The notes under the pieces: model-generated
What the model was told of the DNA's origin: nothing
Seen by the model: only the letters and a program-made list of their open reading frames with translations
Database searches by the model: none
Made by a program: the position numbers and the translations under genes
Assembly (NCBI GenBank): GCA_022783865.1
Contig: JALFYY010000023.1
Coordinates: forward strand, 1 to 64,000
Source of the DNA: Bacteroidales bacterium
Lineage (GTDB): Bacteria > Bacteroidota > Bacteroidia > Bacteroidales > Paludibacteraceae
DNA length: 64,000 bases
Direction: 5' to 3'
Part shown: positions 33,792 through 43,091 of the stretch, piece by piece
How positions within the stretch are numbered: position 1 is the first letter of the stretch
How the letters are laid out: every line of letters begins with the position of its first letter

Positions 33792-35153
33792 TTACTCTGC
33801 GGTTTCAGGTTCGTAGAGCAAGACATTCTTTATCTCCCATGTGCCGGAGACACCTCCCGAAGTGGTATATCGGAAAGCGATATATACGGATTGACCGGCA
33901 AAAGGCGTCATATCAAGGTCACCGGAAGATTGGAATACCCAAGAACTACCGGCAGGAACGTTGAGCGTTCCGTCGTCGTTCTTCGCCCATTCGAGAGCAG
34001 TCCACGTAGCAGTGGTTACATCGCCCTTATAGTCGGTAGAAACAAGAACGGTAGCTTCTTCGGTGAAGTTAGCCGCTTTGTTGAAAGCCTGGTCGAAGAT
34101 GAGTTTGGGTGTCTTCGCCTTTTTGAGTTTCACCATAGGCGATACGAGCCATGCTTCGCTATCGTGGCTTGCGCCGTCCTTATATGCCGATGCACACATA
34201 CCATAGGATGCCGAATAGTACCATACGTAGGTCAGAGGATCAGCCAAGAGTACGTTCTGCACCACGAAAGCACCTTGTCCGTGTCCGATAAAGGGTTCGG
34301 AAAGGTATGTAGATATGTTGGCCTTCCAAGCGTCTTTCATTTCGAAGGACATGGACTCGGCAGTGATATCATCGCGCATATTCCAACGTGTACCATCGTA
34401 GGTGAACTCTTTGATAGTTTTAGCTCCCAACCCATCCTGGAAAATAACACCGTATTTAGTATCTACGGCAGCATACGGGAAACGGCGAGAGAGACAGATA
34501 TTGATGGTAGTAGCGGGGTCCTGAATACGGTTGGTACCGATTTCGTCGTAGTCTTGCAAAGTGAGTGCAATCGGCGTAACAAGGTCGGATACGTACGGTA
34601 CGTACTGCCCGTCGAGACACTGGTAAACATAAGTGATATCATGAGAGAAGTTGACCACATATTTCCAACCTTCACGCTTGGAAGGAAGTTGTGCTTCCAT
34701 AGCCGGTGCAATCTTATCAACAGAAGTGAGCGGCTCAGCAGGCGTAAAGTCGCGGATATATTTGAATTCAGCAGCATAGAGCGTCGGATCGGCAACGACA
34801 CGATAAGTAACTTCGCAGATTGTACCATCGGAATACTGAGGATACTTGTTAGCCATGAATGCCGGAATAAAAAGTTCGGGGGTCACCAAAGTATCGGAGA
34901 AGTATTTGTCGGTAGAGAGTTGCTTCAGAGTACGATAAACGGAAGAGTCGTTTTCGTACTTGCCCATCGAAAGAGCCGTTTGCTCATTGGTTTTGTTGTT
35001 GGCGATAGAAGCATAGTCGGCATCGGTGAGGGTGTAGGCAAAGTTACGCGTAACGGTAATGGAAGGTTCGTAGCCGAGCTGGTGCTCCAAGAAGAAGTTC
35101 TCGCACGACATCAAACCGAAAGCCAAAGCAATTATATATAAAGTCTTTTTCAT
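33792..35153 (-). CDS. Receptor-partner lipoprotein with choice-of-anchor/DUF5017-like C-terminal domain
   Basis: A 453-residue lipoprotein (LMSC, lipidated Cys17). The central region has no recognised domain. The last 150 residues (WLVSPMVKLKKAKTPKLIFD, TWTALEWAKND, DMTPFAGQSVYIAFRY, TWEIKNVLLYE) match the beta-sandwich pattern of choice-of-anchor J / DUF5017-type domains common on Bacteroidales surface lipoproteins. It follows the TonB-dependent receptor gene by 47 bases, and receptor plus lipoprotein pairs of this kind are usual in the phylum. A role as surface partner of the receptor is inferred; the ligand is unknown. It ends the transcription unit, which is closed by a strong terminator. 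Confidence 0.8.
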   Translation of the reverse strand: MKKTLYIIALAFGLMSCENFFLEHQLGYEPSITVTRNFAYTLTDADYASIANNKTNEQTALSMGKYENDSSVYRTLKQLSTDKYFSDTLVTPELFIPAFMANKYPQYSDGTICEVTYRVVADPTLYAAEFKYIRDFTPAEPLTSVDKIAPAMEAQLPSKREGWKYVVNFSHDITYVYQCLDGQYVPYVSDLVTPIALTLQDYDEIGTNRIQDPATTINICLSRRFPYAAVDTKYGVIFQDGLGAKTIKEFTYDGTRWNMRDDITAESMSFEMKDAWKANISTYLSEPFIGHGQGAFVVQNVLLADPLTYVWYYSASYGMCASAYKDGASHDSEAWLVSPMVKLKKAKTPKLIFDQAFNKAANFTEEATVLVSTDYKGDVTTATWTALEWAKNDDGTLNVPAGSSWVFQSSGDLDMTPFAGQSVYIAFRYTTSGGVSGTWEIKNVLLYEPETAE

Positions 35154-35200
35154 TGTTTCTTAATATTTGAGGGTTTAACATGCAGCATCATTATATCGGC

Positions 35201-37969
35201 TTAGAAGTTAATCTTGAGTCGTATGTTATAGGTTCTGCCCTGCGAGAAGTAGAAATAGACATTGTCGGCATTGACCTCGGTGATGGTTTGCGAAAGCACT
35301 GTGGGGTTCCATGCCTTTTCTATATAATACTGATTGAGCAGGTTGTTGATATTTCCGGAAAGTACAGCATCGACTTTGCCAATCTGGAAGTGATAGGAAG
35401 CACGCATATCGAGCGAACCGCCGGTAGGAATACGCCATGGCTTGAGGAGGTTCATGGTTTTGCCAATCTGGAGGTCGTTACCTGAGAAGGAATAGTAGGC
35501 GTAGTTGCGGTCGTAGAGCGTGTATTCAGCACCTATACGGAAGCCTTTGAAAGGTTTGAAGGTAATTCCGAGGTTAGCAGTAGTCTGGGCAGCACCACCT
35601 ACTTCGATACCTTTCATATTGACCATTGCCCAAGCGTGATTGTCAGCCCCCGGTGTAGTGATTTCACCGTCCATAGTGAGGGCACGTCCTTGTTCGTCGT
35701 AGATATAGCCTTTGACTGAGTCGCTATCCCAACGCCAATCGCCAAGGGAGAGCATAGCACTGATTTCGAGCCACTTAGTGGGTTTTGCACGTAATTCAAG
35801 CTCTATACCCATGTGGCGTGCATTGACGCCGGTCATATTGAGGTTGTAGCGTGTCTGTGCAGGGTCGTTAAGGGTATTGGTCTTTGTCATGGTTTTATCC
35901 ATCCACTCGGTGAAATATCCGTTAACGGCAATGTTCAGGTATTCGTTGTGGAAGCCGTAACCGATTTCGGCACTTGCCACCTGCTCGTTCTTCGCTTCCA
36001 TATTGACTGCATTACTGGTGCTTGCCGACATGAAAGCACCTTTATCCAACTTAGGTGCGCGGGAGATATATCCGACGTTCAAGAATACATTATTATGATT
36101 GTTGATAGCATAATTGGCACCTGCCTTGATAGTTCCGCCCAAGAAACCGAGTGTCTCGGAACGTCCGTGCTCTGCATCGTAGTAATAGTGATCTACTTTC
36201 CAATAGTGGTTGTAGTTGATCGATCCGTTCACAAACGCCGACCAGTTGTTCTGATTGTATTCGGCTTGTGCAAACACTCCTTCCTGCACCACATAGCCAT
36301 CGTAGTTACGATAGCAAACATCGCCTATACCGAGTTTTTCGTTTACCCAATCAGGATTGAGGGCTGCGCTGTTGTTAAGCGGATCAACCGACGAGCGGGT
36401 TGCATCGATGTAGTAAGGACCACCCAACATATCGGAAACAACAGCGGTGTGGATACCTTTATAGTAGCGAACATCAAGACCGGCAGAGAAATCGATTACG
36501 TCAGCGAACTTATCCTGATAGGTAGAAACCAGTCCGTACCAGTTGTGGTAGTTGCGGTTCTCACAGATAACGAGTTGCGAACCATAGTACGGTTGTTCGA
36601 ACTCGGGAGAAGACTCATCGTATTTGGGATTATCAGGATTGTTGATATCATAGATAGCCCCATAGTCGAATGTACCATCCTCACGGCGGAAAGTAGTGGA
36701 AAGTACACCATAGTTGGCTCCATACGTAAGGTCGCTATATTTATACTGCGAGTTGAGTCCCGGTTCGGCAGTACGTCCGTATCCCCGACCGATAGAGGTA
36801 TAAACGGTAGTGGAGAGAGAAGACTTGTAATCGATTTGCCAAACATGGTTCAAAGATATCTGTGGTTTATGATATACATTGTAGTTGGCAGAATTACGGT
36901 TGCCGTAATCATCGTAACCGTAGGTAGGATTATAACGTGAGAAGTGCATACCGTCTTTCATGTATTGCCTTACTTTGTTCCATTCGGACATGGTGAGTGC
37001 ACCACCCGAACCGGAACGCTGGTAGTGCTGTTGCGGAGCACCAAAGGCTGTGAGCGACAATTGATGGTTATCGTTAATACGTTTGGCAATATTGGCAAAG
37101 TAGTTGTATCCCACGAAATCGGTACCCTGTACGTATCCGTCACCCCATGTGCGAGATCCGAGTACGGTGATTGCCCAGCCATTCGCCATCAAGCCGGTAG
37201 AAACGGAGAAGGATACTTTGTTGTAGCCATCGTTGCCCATTGCGTAGGAGAAAGATCCGCCTTTCTTTGCATCAATGCCTTTGGTGACGATATTGATAGT
37301 ACCACCGACAGAGGGTGAGGACATTTTGGAAGCACCGAGTCCACGCTGTGTCTGCATGACAGAAGTAACATCCGCCAGACCCTGCCAGTTGGACCAATAG
37401 ACCTTACCGTCTTCCATACCGTTCATAGGTACACCGTTGATAAGCATAGCGACATTGGTATTGTCGAAACCGCGCATCCAGATTTCGCTGTCGCCCCAGC
37501 TGCCGCCGTTGTTGTTGGCATGGACACCGGGAGTGTTCTTCAACACTTCGACAAACTCACCGCTACCGATACGCTCTTCTATCTCGAGAGCGGATACCTG
37601 GCTGACAGCCACAGGGGTTTTACGTTGTACTGCGATCTGACCGGTGACGGTAACGTCGCTCAAACCGATAGCTTCGGGAGCCATCTTCAGTTCACCAAGA
37701 TTGGCTTTGTCGGCTTTGACTTCGAGCATCTTGTAGCCCACGTAGGTGAGTTCCAGAACAGCATTGTCGGCAACAGCAAGCGAGAAGTTACCGTCGATGT
37801 CCGTAACAGTTCCGTTGGTAGTGCCTTTTTCTATGACACTCACGCCAATCAGCGGGTCATTGTTGTCAGCATCGAATACCGAGCCACCGACCTTACGCCC
37901 TTGTGCCGACAGACTCATAATAGTCAGCGCACTGAACAAGAAAGAGAAGATTGTCTTCTTCATAAACAA
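35201..37969 (-). CDS. TonB-dependent receptor (non-SusC type)
   Basis: A 922-residue outer-membrane receptor. The start may be M1 or M3 (37,969 or 37,963); the signal peptide ends at about SAQ. A CarboxypepD-regulatory-like domain (about 26-105; GTTNGTVTDIDGNFSL) precedes a plug domain (about 120-235; TPVAVSQVSALEIEER, LKNTPGVHANN, MRGFDNTNVAMLINGVPMNGME, GGTINIVTKG) and a barrel ending YNIRLKINF. It is shorter than SusC proteins and lacks an adjacent SusD, and the plug resembles receptors for small ligands or peptides more than glycan SusC. The downstream lipoprotein is the likely partner. The substrate cannot be read from sequence. Confidence 0.93.
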   Translation of the reverse strand: MFMKKTIFSFLFSALTIMSLSAQGRKVGGSVFDADNNDPLIGVSVIEKGTTNGTVTDIDGNFSLAVADNAVLELTYVGYKMLEVKADKANLGELKMAPEAIGLSDVTVTGQIAVQRKTPVAVSQVSALEIEERIGSGEFVEVLKNTPGVHANNNGGSWGDSEIWMRGFDNTNVAMLINGVPMNGMEDGKVYWSNWQGLADVTSVMQTQRGLGASKMSSPSVGGTINIVTKGIDAKKGGSFSYAMGNDGYNKVSFSVSTGLMANGWAITVLGSRTWGDGYVQGTDFVGYNYFANIAKRINDNHQLSLTAFGAPQQHYQRSGSGGALTMSEWNKVRQYMKDGMHFSRYNPTYGYDDYGNRNSANYNVYHKPQISLNHVWQIDYKSSLSTTVYTSIGRGYGRTAEPGLNSQYKYSDLTYGANYGVLSTTFRREDGTFDYGAIYDINNPDNPKYDESSPEFEQPYYGSQLVICENRNYHNWYGLVSTYQDKFADVIDFSAGLDVRYYKGIHTAVVSDMLGGPYYIDATRSSVDPLNNSAALNPDWVNEKLGIGDVCYRNYDGYVVQEGVFAQAEYNQNNWSAFVNGSINYNHYWKVDHYYYDAEHGRSETLGFLGGTIKAGANYAINNHNNVFLNVGYISRAPKLDKGAFMSASTSNAVNMEAKNEQVASAEIGYGFHNEYLNIAVNGYFTEWMDKTMTKTNTLNDPAQTRYNLNMTGVNARHMGIELELRAKPTKWLEISAMLSLGDWRWDSDSVKGYIYDEQGRALTMDGEITTPGADNHAWAMVNMKGIEVGGAAQTTANLGITFKPFKGFRIGAEYTLYDRNYAYYSFSGNDLQIGKTMNLLKPWRIPTGGSLDMRASYHFQIGKVDAVLSGNINNLLNQYYIEKAWNPTVLSQTITEVNADNVYFYFSQGRTYNIRLKINF

Positions 37970-38006
37970 ATAAGATTGATTAATTAGTATAATTATAAAG
38001 CAGTCA

Positions 38007-38039
38007 AGCCTCCCAAGCCGCCAAGCGGCAAGGAAGGCT
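38007..38039 (-). terminator. Possible hairpin terminator after the SGNH esterase
   Basis: An imperfect 15-base-pair stem (AGCC...GCCGC type arms with two T-T mismatches) and a three-base loop follow the esterase stop by about 8 bases on the minus strand. The T-run is weak, so function as a terminator is uncertain. Confidence 0.45.
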
Positions 38040-38046
38040 CAACCCG

Positions 38047-39150
38047 TTATTTAAGTTGTTTCTTCAGTATTTTCTGCAACAATTGCTCCAACTTGTCGGC
38101 ATACGCCCGGAAACCTATATCGGTAAGATGGATACCATCAACTGTCCCTTCTTCGTTCTGTCCGGTAAGTCCGTCCGCCGTGACGTAATATATATTGTGC
38201 GGATTGTCTTTCTTCAAGCGCAAGTAGTTCCGATAGAAAGCTTCGTTCTTCTGCGGGAGATAGGACCGGAAGAAAGAGTCGAACTTGGCATAAGGATAAA
38301 TCAAGCCTTCGACCATGACTATGGGTACACCGGGATGCGCTTGGCGGATGGTATTGACAAAGTCGTAGGTGAGCGTGTCGCACATATCTTTGGTGCAATT
38401 GGGCACAGGGTCGATGACATAGCAAATGACGTTGTCAATGCGGTTGATGGCACGCGCCATACAAGGGTCTTGTTTGCCTTCGCCCGAGAAGCCGAGGTTG
38501 ACGCATTCGACATTGAGGTCACGCTGTATCATGCAGGTAGCAGCCATACCGGTACGCGTAGCACATCCGCCTTGCATAATGCTGGTGCCATAGAAAACTA
38601 TCTTCTTGCCGGAACGAGGTTTATCGACTTGCGGCCAAGTGATAGCGGCAGTACTGTCAACCCCTATCTCAAACCAACGGATACCATCGTACAAAGGCAG
38701 GTAAATCATATACTCGTGCATCTTTCCATCGAGGTTGGAAACATAGATTTTGTGCTGTATGGAGTCTTTCACGGGACGTGCGGTATTGACGTATTGCCAT
38801 GTACCGTCATCGCTCAGGCGGTATAAATCCGTACCTTTCGTCCCCGTGTCCGCCATGTGCATCATGTGGAAATTCCAGAGAAGGGAATAGCGGGCACCGA
38901 TGGTCTTAGAGTCAGTGGCAAAACGGACAGCGATACCCGTAGAGCACTCGGAACGGCTCCAGAGGTCGGGACGCACCGAATCTTTGAGATAAGCAGGAAT
39001 GCGGGTAAAGGGTGTTTGTGTATCGGCAAAGCCTTTGTTGATGAGACGGAACTGCAAAGCGTCAACATAACGAAGCGACGTCTCTTGCGCAGATGCTACT
39101 CCCCAGCCCAAAAGCAGGGGGAAAGCAAGAAGAGAAATGCACCTTTTCAT
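38047..39150 (-). CDS. Secreted SGNH/GDSL hydrolase with GxDLY domain
   Basis: A 367-residue exported esterase-like protein. The longer reading frame to 39,210 is rejected as the start because a promoter lies between 39,180 and 39,211; translation from 39,150 gives a good signal peptide (MKRCISLLAFPLLL, cleavage near VASA-QE). The N-terminal domain contains GTKGTDLYRL, the GxDLY signature, followed by the SGNH core: nucleophile block YGTSIMQGG, GFSGEGK, and the terminal DGIHLTD with the catalytic Asp-x-x-His. Such proteins deacylate carbohydrates or other esters outside the cytoplasm; the substrate is unknown here. It is monocistronic, with its own promoter and a possible terminator. Confidence 0.87.
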   Translation of the reverse strand: MKRCISLLAFPLLLGWGVASAQETSLRYVDALQFRLINKGFADTQTPFTRIPAYLKDSVRPDLWSRSECSTGIAVRFATDSKTIGARYSLLWNFHMMHMADTGTKGTDLYRLSDDGTWQYVNTARPVKDSIQHKIYVSNLDGKMHEYMIYLPLYDGIRWFEIGVDSTAAITWPQVDKPRSGKKIVFYGTSIMQGGCATRTGMAATCMIQRDLNVECVNLGFSGEGKQDPCMARAINRIDNVICYVIDPVPNCTKDMCDTLTYDFVNTIRQAHPGVPIVMVEGLIYPYAKFDSFFRSYLPQKNEAFYRNYLRLKKDNPHNIYYVTADGLTGQNEEGTVDGIHLTDIGFRAYADKLEQLLQKILKKQLK

Positions 39151-39179
39151 TATAGCAAGAATACGATTGAATTGTGTTG

Positions 39180-39211
39180 CAAAGATACGAATAGTTTTTG
39201 GAACGGGCAAA
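39180..39211 (-). promoter_or_regulatory. Promoter of the SGNH/GxDLY hydrolase
   Basis: On the minus strand TTTG at 39,211-39,208, 20 bases, then TATCTTTG at 39,187-39,180, about 30 bases before the ATG at 39,150. This placement decides the start codon. Confidence 0.8.
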
Positions 39212-39377
39212 TATTTTACGATTTAGCATTGAGTATCCAGCGTTGAAGGCAGTTGCGTATTGTGAATTCAGAAACCGGATGACGGAAGACAGGGGAATTG
39301 ACCGGGTAAAGGAAGGGTGAAGAGAGGACGAGGACAGGTAGATGTCAGCACGAGAGCATACGGATGTGATATGATGC

Positions 39378-39476
39378 TACAGGTAATTGTACGGCAATTG
39401 TACGGGAATAGTACGGCAATAGTACGGCAATAGTACGGCAATGGTACGGGAATGGTACGGGAATGGTACGGGGACG
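39378..39476. repeat. 11-mer array, 9 units
   Basis: A degenerate first unit TACAGGTAATT is followed by eight clear units of the form GTACGGCAATA or GTACGGGAATG, ending GTACGGGGACG. The array has no gap and no frame relation to any gene. It lies between the divergent SGNH gene and dxs. Confidence 0.9.
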
Positions 39477-39488
39477 CAAGCTACATGG

Positions 39489-39516
39489 TATTTAACAGTT
39501 AATAATTAATAGTTAA
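39489..39516. repeat. Heptamer array (4 units)
   Basis: Units TATTTAA, CAGTTAA, TAATTAA, TAGTTAA. The same TAGTTAA family recurs at 63,554-63,581 and, in the opposite orientation, 52,100-52,134. Confidence 0.65.
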
Positions 39517-39662
39517 TATTGCATTATCGGGTCCGGCACACTTAGGGTGTAGGCGGGCGAGAGAGCGGGGGATTTGACAATCGGACAATTGACGATTGGA
39601 TGGTTTACAATTGACGATCAGATGATTATGCTGGCGAGACGACAGCATTACCGAGCATTTCA

Positions 39663-39680
39663 GACGGGGCACGCCCCGTC
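39663..39680. repeat. Dispersed palindromic element, copy 2
   Basis: Arms GACGGGGC and GCCCCGTC around AC, the same core as the copy at 121-142. Both copies are intergenic and flanked by similar ATAC sequence on the right. Confidence 0.7.
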
Positions 39681-39772
39681 GATACAAAGCGGAAACGGAG
39701 TTTGTTCTGATGAAAAAGCAAGGGAATTTTATGGAAGAAGGCAGTTTTGGCTTTTATTTGACAAATTATTTG

Positions 39773-39780
39773 TATCTTTG
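39773..39780 (+). promoter_or_regulatory. -7 box of the dxs promoter
   Basis: TATCTTTG followed by CAACAATTT, 26 bases before the dxs ATG at 39,806. The upstream -33 element is not clear; the nearest TTTG motifs are off the usual spacing. The box lies inside the N-terminal extension of the longest frame and supports the later start. Confidence 0.65.
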
Positions 39781-39805
39781 CAACAATTTACGGAAGTATG
39801 CCGAA

Positions 39806-41701
39806 ATGGAATACAAGTATTTAGACCATATCGAATATCCATCGGACTTGAAGCAGTTGCCCAAAGAGGCTTTGCCCCAGGTATGCAACGAGTTACGCGA
39901 CTTTATCATTCACCAGCTCAGTCAGCACCCCGGTCATCTCGGGTCGAGCTTGGGAACGATAGAACTCACCGTTGCCCTGCACTATGTGTTCGATACGCCC
40001 GACGACCGCATCGTCTGGGACGTGGGTCATCAAGCTTACGCCCACAAGATACTGACAGGCCGCAAAGCCCGTTTCCATACGAACCGGCAATTCAAAGGCA
40101 TCGCCCCCTTCCCCAATCCCGCAGAGAGCGAATATGACGCCTTTATCGCAGGACACGCAAGTAACTCTATATCAGCCGCATTAGGAGAACAGATTGCCAA
40201 CAGGTTGCAAGGCGGGAAGCGCCAGGTGGTTGCCGTGATAGGCGACGGCGCGATGACAGGCGGATTAGCATTCGAAGGACTGAACAACACGTCGATGAAC
40301 AAAAACAATCTGCTTATCATCCTGAACGACAACAATATGGCGATAGACCCCATACGGGGCGGTTTTACGCAGTATTTAGTGGACATCACGACCTCGGAAG
40401 GCTATAACCGCATGCGCTGGAAACTCTATCTGCTTGCCAAACGGCTGCACCTGATCGACGACAAGAAAAAGGAACGTGTACAGCGCTTCAACAACAGCAT
40501 GAAAGCGATACTCACCCGGCAGCCGAAGAACATATTCAGCAATCTGAACTTGCGGTATTTCGGTCCGACCGACGGTCACAACGTATTGGATCTGGTACGG
40601 ATACTCTCAGAAATAAAGAACTACACCGGTCCCCGCGTACTGCATATCATCACCCAAAAGGGCAAGGGTTACACTCCTGCCGAGCAGAACCCCACCATAT
40701 GGCATGCACCCGGCGAATTCAAAGTGGAGACCGGCGTAAGAAAAGCGGACACGCAACCCGAGCAGCATACGCCTATCCTATGGCAGGAAGTATTCGGACA
40801 CACATTATTGACATTAGCGCGACAGAACGGGAAAATAGCAGGCATCACGCCCGCCATGCCAAGCGGTTGCTCGATGTGCATCATGCAGGAAGAATTGCCC
40901 GAACGCGTATTTGACGTGGGTATTGCCGAAGGACATGCGGTGACGTTCTCGGCAGGACTGGCGAAAGAAGGCTTGCGCCCGTACTGCAATATCTACTCGT
41001 CGTTTCTGCAACGCTCGTATGACAACATCATTCACGATGTTGCACTGCCGCAACTGCCAGTTGTGCTTTGTATCGACCGGGCGGGCATTGTAGGTGCCGA
41101 CGGAGCCACCCACCACGGACTATTCGACCTGGCTTATCTGCGCCCGATACCGAATATGATTATCGGCGCCCCGATGAAAGGCCGGGATCTGCGGGATATG
41201 CTCTACACGGCACAATTCACCGAAAGCCCCATCGCTATCCGCTATCCGCGAGGACGGACATCGGATTTCACACCGGACGACATCCGGAGCATTGACGATT
41301 GCCACAAGATGGAGACAGGACGGGGCGTACTACTGCAAAAGGGCGAAAAAGCTGCCGTATTGTCGCTGGGTTCGATAGGTGAACGAGTGGCTCAGGCAGT
41401 AGACGGCATGGACGTGGCACACTACGACATGCGATGGCTCAAACCGATAGATACGGACATTCTCGACTATGCCGGCGAGCATTACAGCACGGTTTTCACA
41501 GCCGAGGAAGGAACCACTTCGGGCGGCTTGGGAAGTGCGGTACTGGAATATTTCGCCGACAAAGGCTACAAGGCACGGGTGGTACGTATCGGCATTGACG
41601 ACCGGTTTGTGGAACACGGCTCGACAGACGAACTATACGACATGCTCGGATTGGACACAAAAGGCATACGAAAAAGAATATCAGAGGCTTTGCAGGCATA
41701 A
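39806..41701 (+). CDS. dxs: 1-deoxy-D-xylulose-5-phosphate synthase
   Basis: A 631-residue thiamine-diphosphate enzyme that condenses pyruvate and glyceraldehyde-3-phosphate to DXP, the first step of the MEP isoprenoid pathway and a source for thiamine and pyridoxal. The start at 39,806 is preferred over an upstream in-frame ATG at 39,710 because a -7 box lies between them and the resulting length is normal. Family motifs are HPGHLGSSLG, WDVGHQAYAHKILTGR, the ThDP motif GDGAMTGGLAFEGLN with NDNNMAI, FGPTDGHN, and DRAGIVGADGATHHG. It heads a run of ten plus-strand genes with short gaps. Confidence 0.96.
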   Translation: MEYKYLDHIEYPSDLKQLPKEALPQVCNELRDFIIHQLSQHPGHLGSSLGTIELTVALHYVFDTPDDRIVWDVGHQAYAHKILTGRKARFHTNRQFKGIAPFPNPAESEYDAFIAGHASNSISAALGEQIANRLQGGKRQVVAVIGDGAMTGGLAFEGLNNTSMNKNNLLIILNDNNMAIDPIRGGFTQYLVDITTSEGYNRMRWKLYLLAKRLHLIDDKKKERVQRFNNSMKAILTRQPKNIFSNLNLRYFGPTDGHNVLDLVRILSEIKNYTGPRVLHIITQKGKGYTPAEQNPTIWHAPGEFKVETGVRKADTQPEQHTPILWQEVFGHTLLTLARQNGKIAGITPAMPSGCSMCIMQEELPERVFDVGIAEGHAVTFSAGLAKEGLRPYCNIYSSFLQRSYDNIIHDVALPQLPVVLCIDRAGIVGADGATHHGLFDLAYLRPIPNMIIGAPMKGRDLRDMLYTAQFTESPIAIRYPRGRTSDFTPDDIRSIDDCHKMETGRGVLLQKGEKAAVLSLGSIGERVAQAVDGMDVAHYDMRWLKPIDTDILDYAGEHYSTVFTAEEGTTSGGLGSAVLEYFADKGYKARVVRIGIDDRFVEHGSTDELYDMLGLDTKGIRKRISEALQA

Positions 41702-41741
41702 AGCCGGCACAAGTCCCGCAACAAAAACAAAAACAAGCAAG

Positions 41742-43076
41742 ATGAGAATAACTATTGTCGGCGCAGGAGAAGTGGGTACACACCTGGCAAAACTGCTCAC
41801 GAGAGAGAATATGGACATTTCGCTCATGGACGAAAACCCGGACAAACTGCGCGATTTGGACACGAACTATGATATACTGACCAAGGTAGGCTCTCCGACC
41901 TCACTGCACGACCTAAGAGAACTGGGCGTGAAAGATGCGGACCTCTTTATAGCCGTCACCCCCTACGAGACAGTGAACATGACAGCATCGTTGATTGCCA
42001 ATCAGTTAGGGGCAAAGAAGACCATCACGCGCATTGACAATTACGAATATCTGCTGCCGGAGAACAAGCCTTTCTTCAAAGAATTGGGCTTGAACCACCT
42101 GATCTATCCGGAAGTACTTGCCGCCAACGAGATTGCCGAAGACCTTCGCACGAACTGGATGCGTAAACACATATTGCTCTGCGACGGGCAAATGCATCTT
42201 TGCGTAGTGAAAGTGAGAAGCAATGCGGATATTATCAACAAGCCGTTTATGTCGGGCTACTTCAACCACGGGCGTTACCGTGTGGTAGCCATCAAACGTA
42301 AGAACGAGACGATTATTCCGAAAGGCTCAGACCAGATATCCGACGGTGATCTGGTGTATTTCATCTGCACCAAAGAGAATATTCCGTTCGTGCGCGAACA
42401 AGCCGGCAAGAGCATCAGGGAGATACACAATATCACCTTTCTCGGCGGTACGAAGATAGCCCAAAAGGCGGCGCAAAGTCTGCCGAACGACTTCAAAATC
42501 AAGATATTGGAAGAAGACAAAGAGCTATGCTACCAATTGTCGGAGAAACTGAGCAACGCATTGATCATCAACGTCCATCACAACGACACAGAAGCCATGC
42601 AAGAGGAAGGATTTGTGGATGCGGACGCTTTTGTGGCAGTGAGCGAAAGCAGCGAAGCAAACATCTTCGCCTGTCTGGCTGCCAAGCGGTTCGGTATCAA
42701 CAAGACAATTGCCGAGATTGAGAACATTGACTTTATTTCGATAGCAGAGGATTTGGACATTACAGCCGTCATCAACAAAAAGAACATTGCCGCCAGCTAT
42801 ATCTACCAAATGCTCTTGAACGCATCGGTCTTGAATGTACGCAACCTGACGACGGCAGATGCAGAGATAGTGGAATTTATGGCAGTGGCAGGCAGCAAAG
42901 TAACTCGACATAAGATCCGCGACCTCAACCTGCCGGAAGCAGTGAACATCGGTGCATTGATGCGTGCCGGAGAACCTTTGCTGGTCAACGGAGACACACA
43001 GATTATGCAAGGCGACCAGGTGATTGTATTCTGCAAATCCGAAGCCATCCGCCAATTGGAGAAGTATTTCAAATAA
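41742..43076 (+). CDS. trkA: Trk potassium uptake regulatory subunit TrkA
   Basis: A 444-residue cytoplasmic protein that binds NAD(H)/ATP and gates the TrkH potassium channel. Two RCK modules are visible: the first begins at the start with ITIVGAGEVGTHLAKLL and contains DENPDKLRDL; the second begins near residue 226 with ITFLGGTKIAQKAAQSL. Each is followed by a TrkA-C domain. The start at 41,742 places the GxGxxG motif near the N-terminus as in the family; the longer frame begins inside dxs. It lies 40 bases after dxs and 15 before trkH. Confidence 0.95.
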   Translation: MRITIVGAGEVGTHLAKLLTRENMDISLMDENPDKLRDLDTNYDILTKVGSPTSLHDLRELGVKDADLFIAVTPYETVNMTASLIANQLGAKKTITRIDNYEYLLPENKPFFKELGLNHLIYPEVLAANEIAEDLRTNWMRKHILLCDGQMHLCVVKVRSNADIINKPFMSGYFNHGRYRVVAIKRKNETIIPKGSDQISDGDLVYFICTKENIPFVREQAGKSIREIHNITFLGGTKIAQKAAQSLPNDFKIKILEEDKELCYQLSEKLSNALIINVHHNDTEAMQEEGFVDADAFVAVSESSEANIFACLAAKRFGINKTIAEIENIDFISIAEDLDITAVINKKNIAASYIYQMLLNASVLNVRNLTTADAEIVEFMAVAGSKVTRHKIRDLNLPEAVNIGALMRAGEPLLVNGDTQIMQGDQVIVFCKSEAIRQLEKYFK

Positions 43077-43091
43077 AGCAACCGACGGGCA

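Larger units (their letters stand above)
39212..39772. other. Intergenic repeat region between divergent genes
   Basis: About 560 bases without a credible gene. In order it holds an 11-mer array (39,378-39,476), a heptamer array (39,489-39,516), octamer-like ATT/GACAA sequence (about 39,570-39,625), and the dispersed palindrome at 39,663-39,680. The dxs promoter begins at its right edge. Confidence 0.7.

Noticed and set aside
39151..39210. 20-codon N-terminal extension of the SGNH/GxDLY hydrolase
   Set aside because: The promoter -7 and -33 boxes lie within it and it would hide the signal peptide.
39710..39805. 32-codon N-terminal extension of dxs
   Set aside because: It contains the -7 box and exceeds the normal length of the family.
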